From Frankiales bacterium (lineage in GTDB: Bacteria > Actinomycetota > Actinomycetes > Mycobacteriales > SCTD01): a stretch of 64,000 nucleotides of DNA. Made by a program: the position numbers and the translations under genes. How positions within the stretch are numbered: position 1 is the stretch's first letter; each line of letters starts with the position of its first letter. The DNA lies in assembly GCA_025966135.1 (NCBI GenBank), contig JAOPVP010000076.1:1-64000 (forward strand). The letters are read 5' to 3'. Below, one piece after another: positions 8,271 through 18,264 of the stretch. The notes beneath the pieces were generated by a model. That model made no database searches. It was not told the DNA's origin and saw only the letters and a list, made by a program, of their open reading frames with translations.

Positions 8271-8921
8271 GTGAAAAGCGTGGCAGAGTGCGTCGGGACC
8301 CGTGAGCGGGTCCTGTCGCTGCTGCTCGAGCTCGGACCCTCCACGGCGGTGACGCTCGGCGAGCGCCTGGGACTGACGACGGCGGGCATCCGCCGGCACT
8401 TGGACGCCCTCCTCGTCGACGGCAGCGTGACGATCCGCGAGCCCCGCCGCCGGGTCGTGACCCGCGGTCGCCCGGCCCGGCTCTACGCGCTCACCGACGC
8501 CGGCCATGCCGCCGGACCGAGCGGCTACGACGACCTCGCGGTCAGTGCGCTGCGGTTCATGAGTCCCGAGCAGGTCGATGCGTTCGCGCAGGCGCGCGCC
8601 CGCGCCATCGAGGAGCGGCACAGCGACGTGCGGACTGCCGTGGACCGTCCCGCAGCGCTGGCGACGGCCCTCAGCGACGAGGGTTACGCGGCTTCCATCA
8701 CCGAGCAGGGCCTGGGCGTGCAGCTCTGCCAGCACCACTGCCCGGTGCAGCACGTGGCCGCGGAGTTCCCGCAGCTGTGCGACGCCGAGACGGCTGCCCT
8801 GGGGCGCCTGCTCGACGTCCACGTCCAGAGACTCGCGACGATCGCTCACGGCGACGGCGTGTGCACCACCTTCATTCCTCTGGCAGGCCAGGGGAGACAC
8901 ACCGGGAAGGCAACGTCATGA
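8271..8921 (+). CDS. sufR: SufR, iron-sulphur-sensing repressor of the suf operon
   Basis: This 216-residue protein has an N-terminal winged helix (about residues 12-75) and a C-terminal cluster-binding part with Cys153, Cys157, Cys170 and Cys198 (CX3C-X12-C pattern), as expected for the SufR family, which binds an Fe-S cluster and represses suf genes when clusters are sufficient. The GTG at 8271 is chosen because it opens the conserved region and sits against the palindromic operator; no Shine-Dalgarno sequence precedes it, so it is probably leaderless. Its stop overlaps the sufB ATG (ATGA). Confidence 0.9.
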   Translation: MKSVAECVGTRERVLSLLLELGPSTAVTLGERLGLTTAGIRRHLDALLVDGSVTIREPRRRVVTRGRPARLYALTDAGHAAGPSGYDDLAVSALRFMSPEQVDAFAQARARAIEERHSDVRTAVDRPAALATALSDEGYAASITEQGLGVQLCQHHCPVQHVAAEFPQLCDAETAALGRLLDVHVQRLATIAHGDGVCTTFIPLAGQGRHTGKATS

Positions 8922-10330
8922 CGACGACGCAGGACCAGCAGCTCGAGGGCCTCGGCACCTACAAGTTCGGTTGGGCCGACTCCGATGTCGCCGGGTCCAC
9001 GGCCAGGCGTGGCATCAACGCCGACGTCGTCCGCAACATCTCGGCCCTCAAGTCCGAGCCGGAGTGGATGCTCGACCTGCGGCTCAAGGGCCTGAAGCTG
9101 TTCGCGAAGAAGCCCATGCCCACCTGGGGTGCGGACCTGTCTGGCATCGACTTCGACAACATCAAGTACTTCGTCCGCTCCACGGAGAAGCAGGCCACGT
9201 CCTGGGACGAGCTGCCTGCCGACATCAAGAACACCTACGACAGGCTCGGCATCCCGGAGGCTGAGAAGCAGCGCCTGATCGCCGGGGTGGCCGCGCAGTA
9301 CGAGTCGGAGGTCGTCTACCACCAGATCCGCGAGGACCTCGAGGAGCAGGGCGTCATCTTCGTCGACACCGACACAGGTCTGCGTGAGCACGAGGAGCTC
9401 TTCAAGGAGTACTTCGGCTCGGTCATCCCGGTGGGCGACAACAAGTTCGCCTCGCTCAACACCGCGGTGTGGTCGGGCGGGTCGTTCATCTACGTCCCGA
9501 AGGGCGTGAAGGTCGACATTCCGCTGCAGGCCTACTTCCGCATCAACACCGAGAACATGGGCCAGTTCGAGCGGACGCTGATCATCGCCGACGAGGGCTC
9601 CAGCGTGCACTACGTCGAGGGCTGCACCGCCCCGATCTACTCGAGTGACAGCCTGCACAGCGCCGTCGTCGAGATCATCGTGAAGAAGGATGCCCACGTC
9701 CGTTACACGACCATCCAGAACTGGTCGAACAACGTCTACAACCTCGTCACGAAGCGCACCGCCGTACACGATGGCGGCCGCATGGAGTGGATCGACGGCA
9801 ACATCGGCTCCAAGGTCACCATGAAGTACCCCGCGTGCTACCTGCTGGGCGAGCGGGCGTCCGGTGAGACCCTGTCGGTCGCGTTCGCGGGCGCCGGTCA
9901 GCACCAGGACGCCGGGGCCAAGATGGTCCACGCCGCACCGTTCACGACGAGCAACATCGTCAGCAAGTCGGTCGCCCGCGGCGGCGGCCGCACGTCCTAC
10001 CGCGGCCTCGTGCAGGTGCAGGAGGGTGCGCACGGCAGCAAGAGCAACGTCGTCTGCGACGCCCTGCTTGTCGACACCATCAGTCGCAGCGACACCTACC
10101 CGTACGTCGATGTCCGGGACGATGACGTGTCCCTCGGCCACGAGGCGACCGTCTCGAAGGTCGGCGAGGACCAGCTTTTCTACCTCATGAGCCGCGGTCT
10201 GGCTGCTGACGAGGCGATGGCGATGGTCGTGCGCGGTTTCGTCGAGCCGATCGCGCGTGAGCTGCCGATGGAGTACGCGCTCGAGCTCAACCGACTCATC
10301 GAGCTGCAGATGGAGGGCTCCGTTGGATAG
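8918..10330 (+). CDS. sufB: Fe-S cluster scaffold subunit SufB
   Basis: This 470-residue protein is the main scaffold of the SufBC2D complex, on which Fe-S clusters are built in the cytoplasm. It has the long right-handed beta-helix core of the family, the segment [15 protein letters not shown] and the C-terminal helical part with FYLMSRGL. The ATG at 8918 overlaps the sufR stop; longer readings run inside sufR. It is followed directly by sufD, its partner paralogue. Confidence 0.97.
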   Translation: MTTTQDQQLEGLGTYKFGWADSDVAGSTARRGINADVVRNISALKSEPEWMLDLRLKGLKLFAKKPMPTWGADLSGIDFDNIKYFVRSTEKQATSWDELPADIKNTYDRLGIPEAEKQRLIAGVAAQYESEVVYHQIREDLEEQGVIFVDTDTGLREHEELFKEYFGSVIPVGDNKFASLNTAVWSGGSFIYVPKGVKVDIPLQAYFRINTENMGQFERTLIIADEGSSVHYVEGCTAPIYSSDSLHSAVVEIIVKKDAHVRYTTIQNWSNNVYNLVTKRTAVHDGGRMEWIDGNIGSKVTMKYPACYLLGERASGETLSVAFAGAGQHQDAGAKMVHAAPFTTSNIVSKSVARGGGRTSYRGLVQVQEGAHGSKSNVVCDALLVDTISRSDTYPYVDVRDDDVSLGHEATVSKVGEDQLFYLMSRGLAADEAMAMVVRGFVEPIARELPMEYALELNRLIELQMEGSVG

Positions 10331-11558
10331 CACCATGGGCGCCGCCCTGGACACCGAGCGCGACGCGCTCGGCAAGCAGGGCGGCACCACCGAGGGCAGC
10401 GTGGCCGTCGGCGTCACACCGTCCACCCCGAAGAAGCCCGCGGACGCGCGCGTCCAGCGGACGCTCAGCCGCGACCCCGAGGCCTTCGGTGCGATCACCG
10501 GACGCGAGGAGGAGTGGCGCTTTACGCCGGTGGCTCGTCTGCGCGGTCTGCACGACGGAACCGCCTCCGCCACCGGGGTTCTCGACGTCACGGTCACGGC
10601 GCCCGACGGCGTCACGGTCGAGACCATCGGCCCGGAGCACAAGCTCGTCGGCACGGCCTTGGTGCCCGCCGACCGCCCGGCCGCCCTTGCCATGCGCGAC
10701 TTCAAGGAGGGTCAGCTCATCCGGATCTCCGGTGAGCTCACCGAGCCCGTGCACGTCAGTCTCGTCGGCCACGGCGAGGTCTCCTACGGCCACCTGGTCG
10801 TCGATCTCGCGCCGTTCGCCCAGGCCGTCGTCATCCTCGACCACACCGGCGACGCGACCCACTCGGGTGGCGTCGAGCTTCGCGTCGGGGACAGTGCCTC
10901 GCTCACCCTCGTGTCGCTCCAGGACTGGGACAACACGGCGGTGCACCTGTCCGCGCAGGCCGCGCGCCTCGGCCGCGACGCCCGCTTCAAGAGCGTCGTG
11001 GTCACCTTGGGCGGTGACCTCGTGCGACTCACCCCGACGGTCTCGTACGCCGGTCCAGGCGGCGACGCCGAGCTGCTCGGCCTGGCGTTCGGCGACGCAG
11101 GGCAGCACCTCGAGCACCGGCTCCTCGTGGAGCACGGGGCGCCGCACTGCAAGAGCCGCGTCACCTACAAGAGCGCGGTCCAGGGCGAGGGTGCGCACTC
11201 GGTGTGGATCGGTGACGTGCTGATCCGGCCCGAGGCGACCGGCACCGACACCTACGAGCTGAACCGCAACCTGCTGCTCACGGCTGACGCGCGGGCGGAC
11301 TCGGTCCCGAACCTTGAGATCGAGACCGGCGAGATTGCCGGCGCCGGGCACGCGTCGGCGACCGGCCGCTTCGACGACGAGCAGCTGTTCTACCTGCAGT
11401 CCCGTGGCATCGCGCCGGACGAGGCGCGACGCATCGTCGTACAAGGCTTCTTCGCGGAGATCCTGCAGCAGATCGGCGTGCCGTCGCTGGAGGAGCGCTT
11501 GTTGGCCGCAATCGAGCGCGAGCTCGGTCGGGTCGTGGTCGAGGAGGCGAGCCAGTGA
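10323..11558 (+). CDS. sufD: Fe-S cluster assembly subunit SufD
   Basis: This protein of about 411 residues is the SufB paralogue that completes the SufBC2D scaffold. It shows the beta-helix core and the family C-terminus ([18 protein letters not shown]). Two starts compete: TTG at 10323, 5 bases after GGAGGG and overlapping the sufB stop, and ATG at 10335, too far (17 bases) from that site. The TTG is favoured. The last codons overlap the ferredoxin gene by GTGA. Confidence 0.95.
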   Translation: MDSTMGAALDTERDALGKQGGTTEGSVAVGVTPSTPKKPADARVQRTLSRDPEAFGAITGREEEWRFTPVARLRGLHDGTASATGVLDVTVTAPDGVTVETIGPEHKLVGTALVPADRPAALAMRDFKEGQLIRISGELTEPVHVSLVGHGEVSYGHLVVDLAPFAQAVVILDHTGDATHSGGVELRVGDSASLTLVSLQDWDNTAVHLSAQAARLGRDARFKSVVVTLGGDLVRLTPTVSYAGPGGDAELLGLAFGDAGQHLEHRLLVEHGAPHCKSRVTYKSAVQGEGAHSVWIGDVLIRPEATGTDTYELNRNLLLTADARADSVPNLEIETGEIAGAGHASATGRFDDEQLFYLQSRGIAPDEARRIVVQGFFAEILQQIGVPSLEERLLAAIERELGRVVVEEASQ

Positions 11559-11857
11559 GGGCCTGCTCGTTGTCGGAGCTGCCCGAGGAGGGCGGGATCC
11601 GCGTCGTCCTGGACGGCATCCCCATCTTCGTGGCCCGCAGCTGTGGCGAGGTCTTCGCCATCAGCGACATCTGCTCGCACGCGGACGTCTCGCTGTCGGA
11701 GGGCGAGGTGGAGGACTGCACCGTCGAGTGCTGGCTCCACGGCTCGCGCTTCGACCTGCGCACCGGTGTCCCCACCGGGCTGCCCGCGACCAAGCCGGTC
11801 GCCACCTACCCCGTCACCGTCGAGGGCGACGACGTCCTCGTGAAGCTGGAGAAGTAA
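11555..11857 (+). CDS. Rieske-type [2Fe-2S] ferredoxin of the suf operon
   Basis: This 100-residue protein has a Rieske site, Cys40-X-His42 and Cys59-X2-His62, and the length of small ferredoxins related to BphF. Its location between sufD and sufC is common in Actinobacteria. It may donate electrons during assembly or take up a cluster, but the role is not established. The GTG start overlaps the sufD stop (GTGA), and sufC begins three bases after its stop. Confidence 0.9.
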   Translation: MRACSLSELPEEGGIRVVLDGIPIFVARSCGEVFAISDICSHADVSLSEGEVEDCTVECWLHGSRFDLRTGVPTGLPATKPVATYPVTVEGDDVLVKLEK

Positions 11858-11860
11858 CTG

Positions 11861-12622
11861 ATGGCCACCCTGGAGATCCGCGACCTGCACGTCTCGGTCG
11901 AGGCTGACAACGCCCAACAGCGGCAGATCCTCGCCGGCGTCAACCTGACCATCAAGGCGGGCGAGACGCACGCGATCATGGGCCCCAACGGCTCGGGCAA
12001 GTCCACCCTGGCGTACTCCATCGCCGGCCACCCGAAGTACACCGTCACCTCCGGTCAGGTGCTCCTCGACGGCGAGGACGTCCTGGCGATGAGCGTCGAC
12101 GAGCGGGCCCGGGCTGGGGTGTTCCTGGCGATGCAGTACCCCGTCGAGGTCCCTGGTGTGACGGTCTCCAACTTCCTTCGGAGCGCAGCCACCGCGGTCC
12201 GCGGCGAGGCGCCGGCACTGCGGCACTGGGTCAAGGAGCAGAAGGAGGCGATGGCCAAGCTGGAGATGGACCCGGCCTTCGCCAACCGCAACGTCAACGA
12301 AGGCTTCTCCGGCGGTGAGAAGAAGCGCCACGAGATCCTGCAGCTCGAGCTCCTCAAGCCGAAGATCGCCATCCTCGACGAGACGGACTCCGGCCTCGAC
12401 ATCGACGCGCTGCGCGTCGTCTCCGAGGGCGTCAACCGGGTCCACGCCGCCGGCGAGACGGCCACGCTGCTCATCACCCACTACACGCGCATCCTGCGCT
12501 ACATCCAGCCCGACTTCGTGCACGTCTTCGTCAAGGGCCGCATCGTCGAGGAAGGCGGCAAGGAGCTTGCCGACGAGCTCGAGGCGAACGGCTACGAGAA
12601 GTACGTGGGCGTGGCCGTCTGA
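11861..12622 (+). CDS. sufC: Fe-S assembly ATPase SufC
   Basis: This 253-residue ABC-type ATPase drives conformational changes of the SufB-SufD scaffold. Walker A (GPNGSGKST), the SufC-type signature FSGGEKKRHE, Walker B with LDETDSGLD and the H-loop THY are all present. The ATG follows GGAGAAG by 6 bases. Its TGA overlaps the sufS ATG. It is soluble and has no permease partner, as expected. Confidence 0.97.
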   Translation: MATLEIRDLHVSVEADNAQQRQILAGVNLTIKAGETHAIMGPNGSGKSTLAYSIAGHPKYTVTSGQVLLDGEDVLAMSVDERARAGVFLAMQYPVEVPGVTVSNFLRSAATAVRGEAPALRHWVKEQKEAMAKLEMDPAFANRNVNEGFSGGEKKRHEILQLELLKPKIAILDETDSGLDIDALRVVSEGVNRVHAAGETATLLITHYTRILRYIQPDFVHVFVKGRIVEEGGKELADELEANGYEKYVGVAV

Positions 12623-13890
12623 TGACACTGCGGGAGGTGGCCAGCGTGGCGGCGCTTGACGTCGAGGCGGTCCGCAAGGACTTCCCCGTGCTGTCGCGCG
12701 AGGTCCACGGCAAGCCGCTGGTCTACCTGGACAACGCGTCCTCCTCGCACAAGCCGACGCCGGTCCTGGACGCCGAGCGGGAGTTCGTCGAGCAGCACTA
12801 CAGCAACGTCCACCGTGGTGTGCACACGCTGTCGCAGGAGGCCACCGACACCTACGAGAACGCACGCACCACGGTCGCGTCCTTCATCGGTGGCCAGCAC
12901 GACGAGCTCGTGTTCACCAAGAACGTCACCGAGGCGATCAACCTGGTGGCGTACTCCTTCGGCAACCCGGGCTCACCGGTGATGCTGGGCCCCGGTGACG
13001 AGATCGCCGTCACCGAGATGGAGCACCACTCCAACCTGGTGCCGTGGCAGATGCTGGCCGAGCGCACCGGTGCGACGCTGCGCTGGCTCGGGCTGACCGA
13101 CGACGGCCGGCTGGACCTGTCCGACCTCGACGAGGTGGTCAACGAGCGGACCAAGCTGTTCGCCTTCACGCACGTCAGCAACATCCTCGGCACCGAGAAC
13201 CCGGTCGACGTGCTCGTTGGGCGCGCCCGCGAGGTCGGCGCCTACACCCTGGTGGACGGTGCGCAGTCGGTGCCGCACCAGCCGGTGGATGTCGTGGCGC
13301 TCGGCGTCGACTTCTTCGCCTTCACCGGCCACAAGATGGTCGGTCCGACCGGCGTCGGCGCGCTGTGGGGGCGCACCGAGCTGCTCAACGCGATGCCGCC
13401 GTTCATGGGCGGCGGGTCGATGATCGAGGTCGTCCAGATGACAGGATCGACGTACGCGCCGGCGCCGGAGCGGTTCGAGGCCGGCACCCCGGTCATCAGC
13501 CAGGCGATCGCCCTCGCGGCCGCCTGCGACTACCTCACCGAGCTCGGGCTCGACAACATCAAGCAGCACGAGATCGCCTTGACAGCAAGGCTTCTCGACG
13601 GACTGCGGTCGCTCGACGGCGCGTCCGTGCTGGGTCCGGACACCACCGAGATGCGGGGGAGTGCGGTCTCTTTCGTGGTCGACGGCGTGCACCCTCACGA
13701 TGTCGGTCAGTCGCTGGACGACCTCGGCATAGCCGTTCGGGTGGGCCACCACTGCGCGGCTCCGGTGTGCCGCCGCTACGGCGTGCCGGCCACGGCGCGG
13801 GCGTCGTCGTACCTCTACAACACGGAGGCGGAGATCGACGTCCTTCTGGAAGCAATCCTGCAGGTGCAGGCGTTCTGGGGTGTGAGATGA
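12622..13890 (+). CDS. sufS: Cysteine desulfurase SufS (group II)
   Basis: This 422-residue PLP enzyme takes sulphur from cysteine as a persulphide. The PLP lysine is Lys238 in TGHKMVGPTG, and the catalytic cysteine is Cys378 in RVGHHCAAPVC. The C-terminal SufS fold (ARASSYLYN) is intact. It overlaps sufC by one base and sufU by four. In this operon type sulphur is passed to SufU rather than SufE, and no sufE is seen here. Confidence 0.96.
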   Translation: MTLREVASVAALDVEAVRKDFPVLSREVHGKPLVYLDNASSSHKPTPVLDAEREFVEQHYSNVHRGVHTLSQEATDTYENARTTVASFIGGQHDELVFTKNVTEAINLVAYSFGNPGSPVMLGPGDEIAVTEMEHHSNLVPWQMLAERTGATLRWLGLTDDGRLDLSDLDEVVNERTKLFAFTHVSNILGTENPVDVLVGRAREVGAYTLVDGAQSVPHQPVDVVALGVDFFAFTGHKMVGPTGVGALWGRTELLNAMPPFMGGGSMIEVVQMTGSTYAPAPERFEAGTPVISQAIALAAACDYLTELGLDNIKQHEIALTARLLDGLRSLDGASVLGPDTTEMRGSAVSFVVDGVHPHDVGQSLDDLGIAVRVGHHCAAPVCRRYGVPATARASSYLYNTEAEIDVLLEAILQVQAFWGVR

Positions 13891-14351
13891 CCGAGTCGCT
13901 GTACCAGGAGATCATCCTGGACCACTACCGGCGCCCTCACCACAAGGGCTTGCGTGACCCGTTCGACGTTGAGGTGCACCACGTCAACCCCACGTGCGGC
14001 GACGAGGTCACGGTCCGTGTCCAGGTCGTCGACGGGGTCGTGAAGGATGTGTCGTACGACGGTCAGGGCTGCTCGATCTCGCAGGCATCGACCTCGGTGA
14101 TGACCGACCTCGTGATCGGCAAGCAGGTCGACGAGGCACTCACCACGCACGAGGCGTTCCTGGAGCTCATGCAGAGCAAGGGCCAGCTCGAGCCCGATGA
14201 GGACGTCCTCGAGGACGGCATCGCTTTCGCGGGCGTGTCGAAGTACCCGGCGCGCGTGAAGTGCGCGCTGCTGGGTTGGATGGCGTGGAAGGACGCGACG
14301 GCGCAGGCCGTGGCGAACACCGTGTTGGACAACTCTAAGGAGGCGTCGTGA
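13887..14351 (+). CDS. sufU: Zinc-dependent sulphurtransferase SufU
   Basis: This 154-residue IscU-like protein has Cys37, Asp39, Cys62 and Cys126, the zinc ligands of SufU. In known systems it accepts the persulphide from SufS by zinc-ligand exchange. The insertion between the second and third Cys that separates SufU from IscU is present (about residues 80-118). The ATG overlaps the sufS stop (ATGA), and the 3' end overlaps sufT by GTGA. Confidence 0.94.
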   Translation: MTESLYQEIILDHYRRPHHKGLRDPFDVEVHHVNPTCGDEVTVRVQVVDGVVKDVSYDGQGCSISQASTSVMTDLVIGKQVDEALTTHEAFLELMQSKGQLEPDEDVLEDGIAFAGVSKYPARVKCALLGWMAWKDATAQAVANTVLDNSKEAS

Positions 14352-14755
14352 GTGACGTGGCAAGCGAGGCGGCCCTCGAGGCAAGCACCGACGAGGTCGC
14401 CGTGACGGTGGCCGAGACGCCCACCGCGGCGACGGAGCTCAAGACCAAGCCGGCCGAGGAGGATGTCTTCGAGGCCATGAAGGACGTCGTCGACCCCGAG
14501 CTCGGTATCAACGTCGTCGATCTCGGGCTGGTCTACGGCGCCCAGATCCACGACGACGTCACGGTCACGCTCGACATGACGTTGACGTCGGCGGCCTGCC
14601 CGTTGACCGACGTGATCGAGGACCAGACCCGCTCCGCCCTCGGGCCGCTGGTCAACGACGTGCGCATCAACTGGGTCTGGATGCCGCCGTGGGGCCCGGA
14701 CAAGATCACCGACGACGGCCGCGAGCAGCTGCGAGCCCTCGGCTTTAACGTCTGA
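14348..14755 (+). CDS. sufT: SufT, MIP18/DUF59 Fe-S maturation factor
   Basis: This 135-residue protein has the DUF59 fold with DPELGINVVDLGLVYG and TSAACPLTD. The family aids Fe-S protein maturation, especially under high demand. An acidic, probably disordered N-terminal extension of about 35 residues precedes the domain. It is the last gene of the suf operon; the next 187 bases separate it from the large regulator. Confidence 0.92.
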   Translation: MSDVASEAALEASTDEVAVTVAETPTAATELKTKPAEEDVFEAMKDVVDPELGINVVDLGLVYGAQIHDDVTVTLDMTLTSAACPLTDVIEDQTRSALGPLVNDVRINWVWMPPWGPDKITDDGREQLRALGFNV

Positions 14756-14942
14756 CCGTGCCACCCCTCCCGGTTGCGTCTGCTCCAAGCCCGGGCGGTA
14801 CGGCGATCTCCTGGGTGTCGCCTGCCTGCTGAGACGCGCCGGCGTGTCGGCACCTCAACGCGGGAACGCCTCGGTGAGACGCGCCCTGCCTTGCCGCACC
14901 TGGTCCGGGCGGGGACACTCGGCGCCGTGGGGGAGGTGCGGT

Positions 14943-17900
14943 GTGGATGAGACCGTGCCCGTCGTCCCGGTGCCGCCTGGGGTCATCGCCAGAGCGCGGC
15001 TGCTCGCCCGGCTCGATGCCGCGCGCACTCACCGCCTGACGACCATCGTCGCAGACGCGGGGTTCGGAAAGTCTGTCCTCCTCGAGCAGTGGCTGAACGG
15101 TGCCGGCGCCGCGGGAGCGGTCGTCGTGCGACCTGCTGGTCGCGACCTCAGTGCCGTCGCGGGACCCCTCTGCGCCGCCGTCACCCGTCATTCCGCGGAG
15201 GAGGGCAGCAGGCTACAACTGGTCGTGGAGGCCGGTGGTGCCGACGGGACTGACCGGCCCGTGGCGCTGGCTGGCATGGTGTGCGCGAGCTTGGAGAGCC
15301 TGCCCAACCTGGACCTGCTGCTCGTGATCGACGACGCACATGGCCTGGAACCGGCGGCGACCCGTTTCGTCGAAGGGCTCTGTCGGCAGGCGCCGGTGTC
15401 GACGCACCTGGTTCTCGTGAGCAGGGTGGCCCTGCCGTTCGCCGTCGAGCGCATGCAGGCCGATGTGCTGTCTCTCACGGGCACCGAGCTGGGTCTCGAC
15501 CGGGCCGAGACGGCGGAGGTCCTGGCCGCCGAGCTCGGTGACGACCGGCACACGGACGCCGTCCGGCGGCTGACCGGTGGCTGGCCGGCCGCCGTCCGTG
15601 TCGTCGCGGCGGCGCTGGCCCTTCGGCCCCGTCATGCCTGGGAGGCAGAGCTCGCCCGGATGCAGTTGCAGGGCGCGAACGTCTTCGCAGCGGTGGCGCA
15701 GGACGCCCTCGGAGCGGAGTCGCCGCAGGTGCGCCGGTTCATACAGGTCGTCGCGCCGTACGACGGCTTCACGGTGGACCTGGCGGAGTTCCTCGGCTGT
15801 CCTGACGCGGCCGGGACTCTGGCCGGCCTGGCGGCCCGAGGCATCGTCGTCCGGCTGGACTTCGAGCGCGTGCAGCTCTACGCGTTCCCGCGGCTGCTGA
15901 GGGAGTTCCTGCGTACGTGGCTCCCGCTGGAGCCCGACGAGCGATCGGCCCTGGTCCGCCGCGCAGCGGCGTGGTTCGAGGCGAACGGCCAGTTCGAGGC
16001 CGCCCTGCGCTGCGCCGTGGACCAGCAGGACGGTGCTTGGGTGGCCCGCCTGCTGCGCGAGCGCGGACTGGCTCTGGTTGCTGCCGGGAGGTGGCGTCGG
16101 GTCGCGACTGCGTTGGAGCTGGTCGGGGATCAGGAGCGCGATGCCGCGGTCGAGCAGGTCGCCGGGGCCGTCCACGAGCAGCGGGGTGACGTCGAGGCGG
16201 CGTTCGCCTGCTATCGGCGGGCGGTGGGGGACCGGAACCCCATCAACCCCTGGCTGGCCTCCCGGTTGGGGTTCCTGCACTACCAGCGAGGCGAGCTGGA
16301 GCACGCTCTCGAGGTCTTCGAGCGCGGTGGTCCGCAGGACTCGGCGGACTACGCCCGGTTGCTGGCCTGGAAGGCGACGGTGCACTGGGCCCGCGGACGG
16401 GCGGATCAGGGCCTCGAGGTGGCCGTACCGGCACTGGCTCTTGCCGAGCGACTGGACGACGCGGCGGCGCTGTCGGCCGCGCACACGGCGCTGGCGATGC
16501 TGGCCGCGCACGAGGGAGATCGCAGGGCGAACAGGGAGCACTACGAGCGGGCGCTGGAGCAGGCCGAGCGGGCCGGTGACCTGGTCCAGGTCGTGAGGAT
16601 CCGCAACAACCGCGGGTCGCGGTTGCTCGAGGAGGGGGAGCTCGAGGCATCGCTGGTCGAGCTCGAGATCGCGATCGAGCTGGCGGGCGCGGGCGGGCTG
16701 CGGCACTACCAGTCGTTGGCGCTCGCGAACCGTGGCGAGGTCCGGTTCCACCTCGGGCAATACGACGCTGCGCTGGCCGACCTGGAGGCCGCGCGCGACC
16801 TCGAGCGGGCCGCCGGCTCGCTCGGCATCAGCTTCGCGCTGACGCAGCTCGGCCACATCTACCGGCACCGGGGCGACTTCACGCTGTCGCAGCTGGCGTA
16901 CGAGGAGGCGGTGACCGCGGCGCGCACGGCGGGCGACGTGGGTCTGCTGGTCCAGGCGCTGTCAGGGTTGGCGCAGCTGCTTGCCGAGACCGAGTGGGAG
17001 CGGGCGAAGGCACTGGCGGACGAGGCGCTGGCCCATGAGTCGGGTCTGTCCCACGTAGCGGCGCTGCTCGCTGCGGCCGTCGTCGCGCTCGCTGGCAACG
17101 ACCGCCAGCAGGCCCAGCGGTTCGCCTCCGTGGCTGCAGGCGAGGCGCGGGCACGACGGGACCGGATCGGCCTCGCCGAGGCCTTGCGCCAGCTGGCTCG
17201 TGCTGACCCGCAGCCCGTCGAGGACGATCGGCGGCTGACCGAGGCCGCGGAGCTGCTGGACGACGTCGGGGCGCCGTTGTGGAAGGCACGGATCCGGCTC
17301 GAGCAGGCTCGACGCATGCCGCTGGGTCAGGGCCGACAGGTGGTTGCCGAGGTCGAGCTGCTGGCGCGCTCCCTCGGTGCCCGCGGTCTGGCGGAGCAGG
17401 CCGCGGGGCTCGGCGGCGCGCTGGACCTCGAGAGCGGCGCGGCGCGGGTCGAGCTGGCCACGCTCGGGGGCTTCCGGGTGCGCCGCGGTGGCAAGGCTCT
17501 CGGGATCGCGGACTGGCCGGACGAGGCGGCGCGCTCGGTGCTGAAGCGCCTCGCCGCCCGCCCGTCGCTGTCCTGGTCGCGGGCGGCGATGTCGCGCAGC
17601 ATCTGGCCCGCTGGCGCGCCCGATGAGGCGCTGGAGAAGGCGGTGTCCCAGGCCCGAGTGGCGCTCGACCCCGTCGGGCGGCTCGCCGAGGACTTCTTCG
17701 TCGTCCTCGACGCCGAGGTCGTCGCACTGGTGCCGGAGCACGTCGAAGTGGACGTGCACGGCTTTCTCGCCGAGTCGGCGGCGCTCGACGACATCGCGCA
17801 GCTTCAGCGCGCGGAGTCGAGGTACTGCGGTGACTTCCTCGAGGAGCACCCGGGCGAGCCGTGGGCGGACCGGTTGCGCGAGGAGGCGAGGAGTCGGTAC

Positions 17901-18167
17901 GTGCAGGTGGCACGGGCGCTCGCGGAAGACTCGGCCAGGGCGGGCGAGCACGAGGCCGCGGCGCGCTATAGCCGCCGCATCCTGGAGCGCGACCCGTACG
18001 ACGAGGGCGCGCACCTGGCCCTGGTGGCTGCGCTCACGGAGCTCGGCCGACCCGGCGAGGCCCGGCGCTGCTACGGCCTGTACGTCCAGCGACTCGAGGA
18101 GCTCGGCCTGGAGGCCGTCCCGTGGGGCCAGATCGTGCCCCAGACCCGCCCGGCGACCGCGTCCTAG
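14943..18167 (+). CDS. Large MalT-like (STAND) regulator with C-terminal BTAD domain
   Basis: This 1074-residue cytoplasmic regulator has an N-terminal P-loop ATPase (Walker A ADAGFGKS near residue 40, Walker B-like LLLVIDDAH near 125), a long TPR-like helical middle (about 350-820) and, from about 836, a winged-helix segment followed by a bacterial transcriptional activator (BTAD) domain to the end. This is the reverse of SARP order, where BTAD is N-terminal, and no LuxR HTH is seen. The GTG at 14943 follows GGGAGG by 6 bases. A direct repeat TGAGACGCGCC (14830 and 14875) lies upstream. The target genes and inducer are unknown. Confidence 0.82.
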   Translation: MDETVPVVPVPPGVIARARLLARLDAARTHRLTTIVADAGFGKSVLLEQWLNGAGAAGAVVVRPAGRDLSAVAGPLCAAVTRHSAEEGSRLQLVVEAGGADGTDRPVALAGMVCASLESLPNLDLLLVIDDAHGLEPAATRFVEGLCRQAPVSTHLVLVSRVALPFAVERMQADVLSLTGTELGLDRAETAEVLAAELGDDRHTDAVRRLTGGWPAAVRVVAAALALRPRHAWEAELARMQLQGANVFAAVAQDALGAESPQVRRFIQVVAPYDGFTVDLAEFLGCPDAAGTLAGLAARGIVVRLDFERVQLYAFPRLLREFLRTWLPLEPDERSALVRRAAAWFEANGQFEAALRCAVDQQDGAWVARLLRERGLALVAAGRWRRVATALELVGDQERDAAVEQVAGAVHEQRGDVEAAFACYRRAVGDRNPINPWLASRLGFLHYQRGELEHALEVFERGGPQDSADYARLLAWKATVHWARGRADQGLEVAVPALALAERLDDAAALSAAHTALAMLAAHEGDRRANREHYERALEQAERAGDLVQVVRIRNNRGSRLLEEGELEASLVELEIAIELAGAGGLRHYQSLALANRGEVRFHLGQYDAALADLEAARDLERAAGSLGISFALTQLGHIYRHRGDFTLSQLAYEEAVTAARTAGDVGLLVQALSGLAQLLAETEWERAKALADEALAHESGLSHVAALLAAAVVALAGNDRQQAQRFASVAAGEARARRDRIGLAEALRQLARADPQPVEDDRRLTEAAELLDDVGAPLWKARIRLEQARRMPLGQGRQVVAEVELLARSLGARGLAEQAAGLGGALDLESGAARVELATLGGFRVRRGGKALGIADWPDEAARSVLKRLAARPSLSWSRAAMSRSIWPAGAPDEALEKAVSQARVALDPVGRLAEDFFVVLDAEVVALVPEHVEVDVHGFLAESAALDDIAQLQRAESRYCGDFLEEHPGEPWADRLREEARSRYVQVARALAEDSARAGEHEAAARYSRRILERDPYDEGAHLALVAALTELGRPGEARRCYGLYVQRLEELGLEAVPWGQIVPQTRPATAS

Positions 18168-18190
18168 GAGGGCCCACCGGGCGCTTCACG

Positions 18191-18196
18191 TATCCT
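18191..18196 (+). promoter_or_regulatory. -10 box in front of a mini-ORF
   Basis: TATCCT is followed by GGCTGC and then ATG at 18203. The spacing matches the leaderless genes of this window, so transcription probably starts at the mini-ORF. Confidence 0.45.
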
Positions 18197-18202
18197 GGCT
18201 GC

Positions 18203-18214
18203 ATGACGCACTGA
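18203..18214 (+). CDS. Candidate leaderless mini-ORF (Met-Thr-His-stop) before the ABC-F gene
   Basis: ATG ACG CAC TGA begins 6 bases after TATCCT and ends 50 bases before the ABC-F start. Some ABC-F genes are known to be controlled by upstream ORFs through ribosome stalling and attenuation. Whether this one is translated or regulatory is inference; it may be chance. Confidence 0.3.
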   Translation: MTH

Positions 18215-18264
18215 GCCGGGCTGAGCTGTCGAAGCCGCCTGCCCCGTCGTCCTCAGAGGAACTC

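Noticed and set aside
14830..14885. Direct repeat TGAGACGCGCC as operator of the large regulator
   Set aside because: Two 11-bp copies 45 bp apart lie upstream of the gene, but with no promoter box in register and no third copy the case is too weak to call a site.
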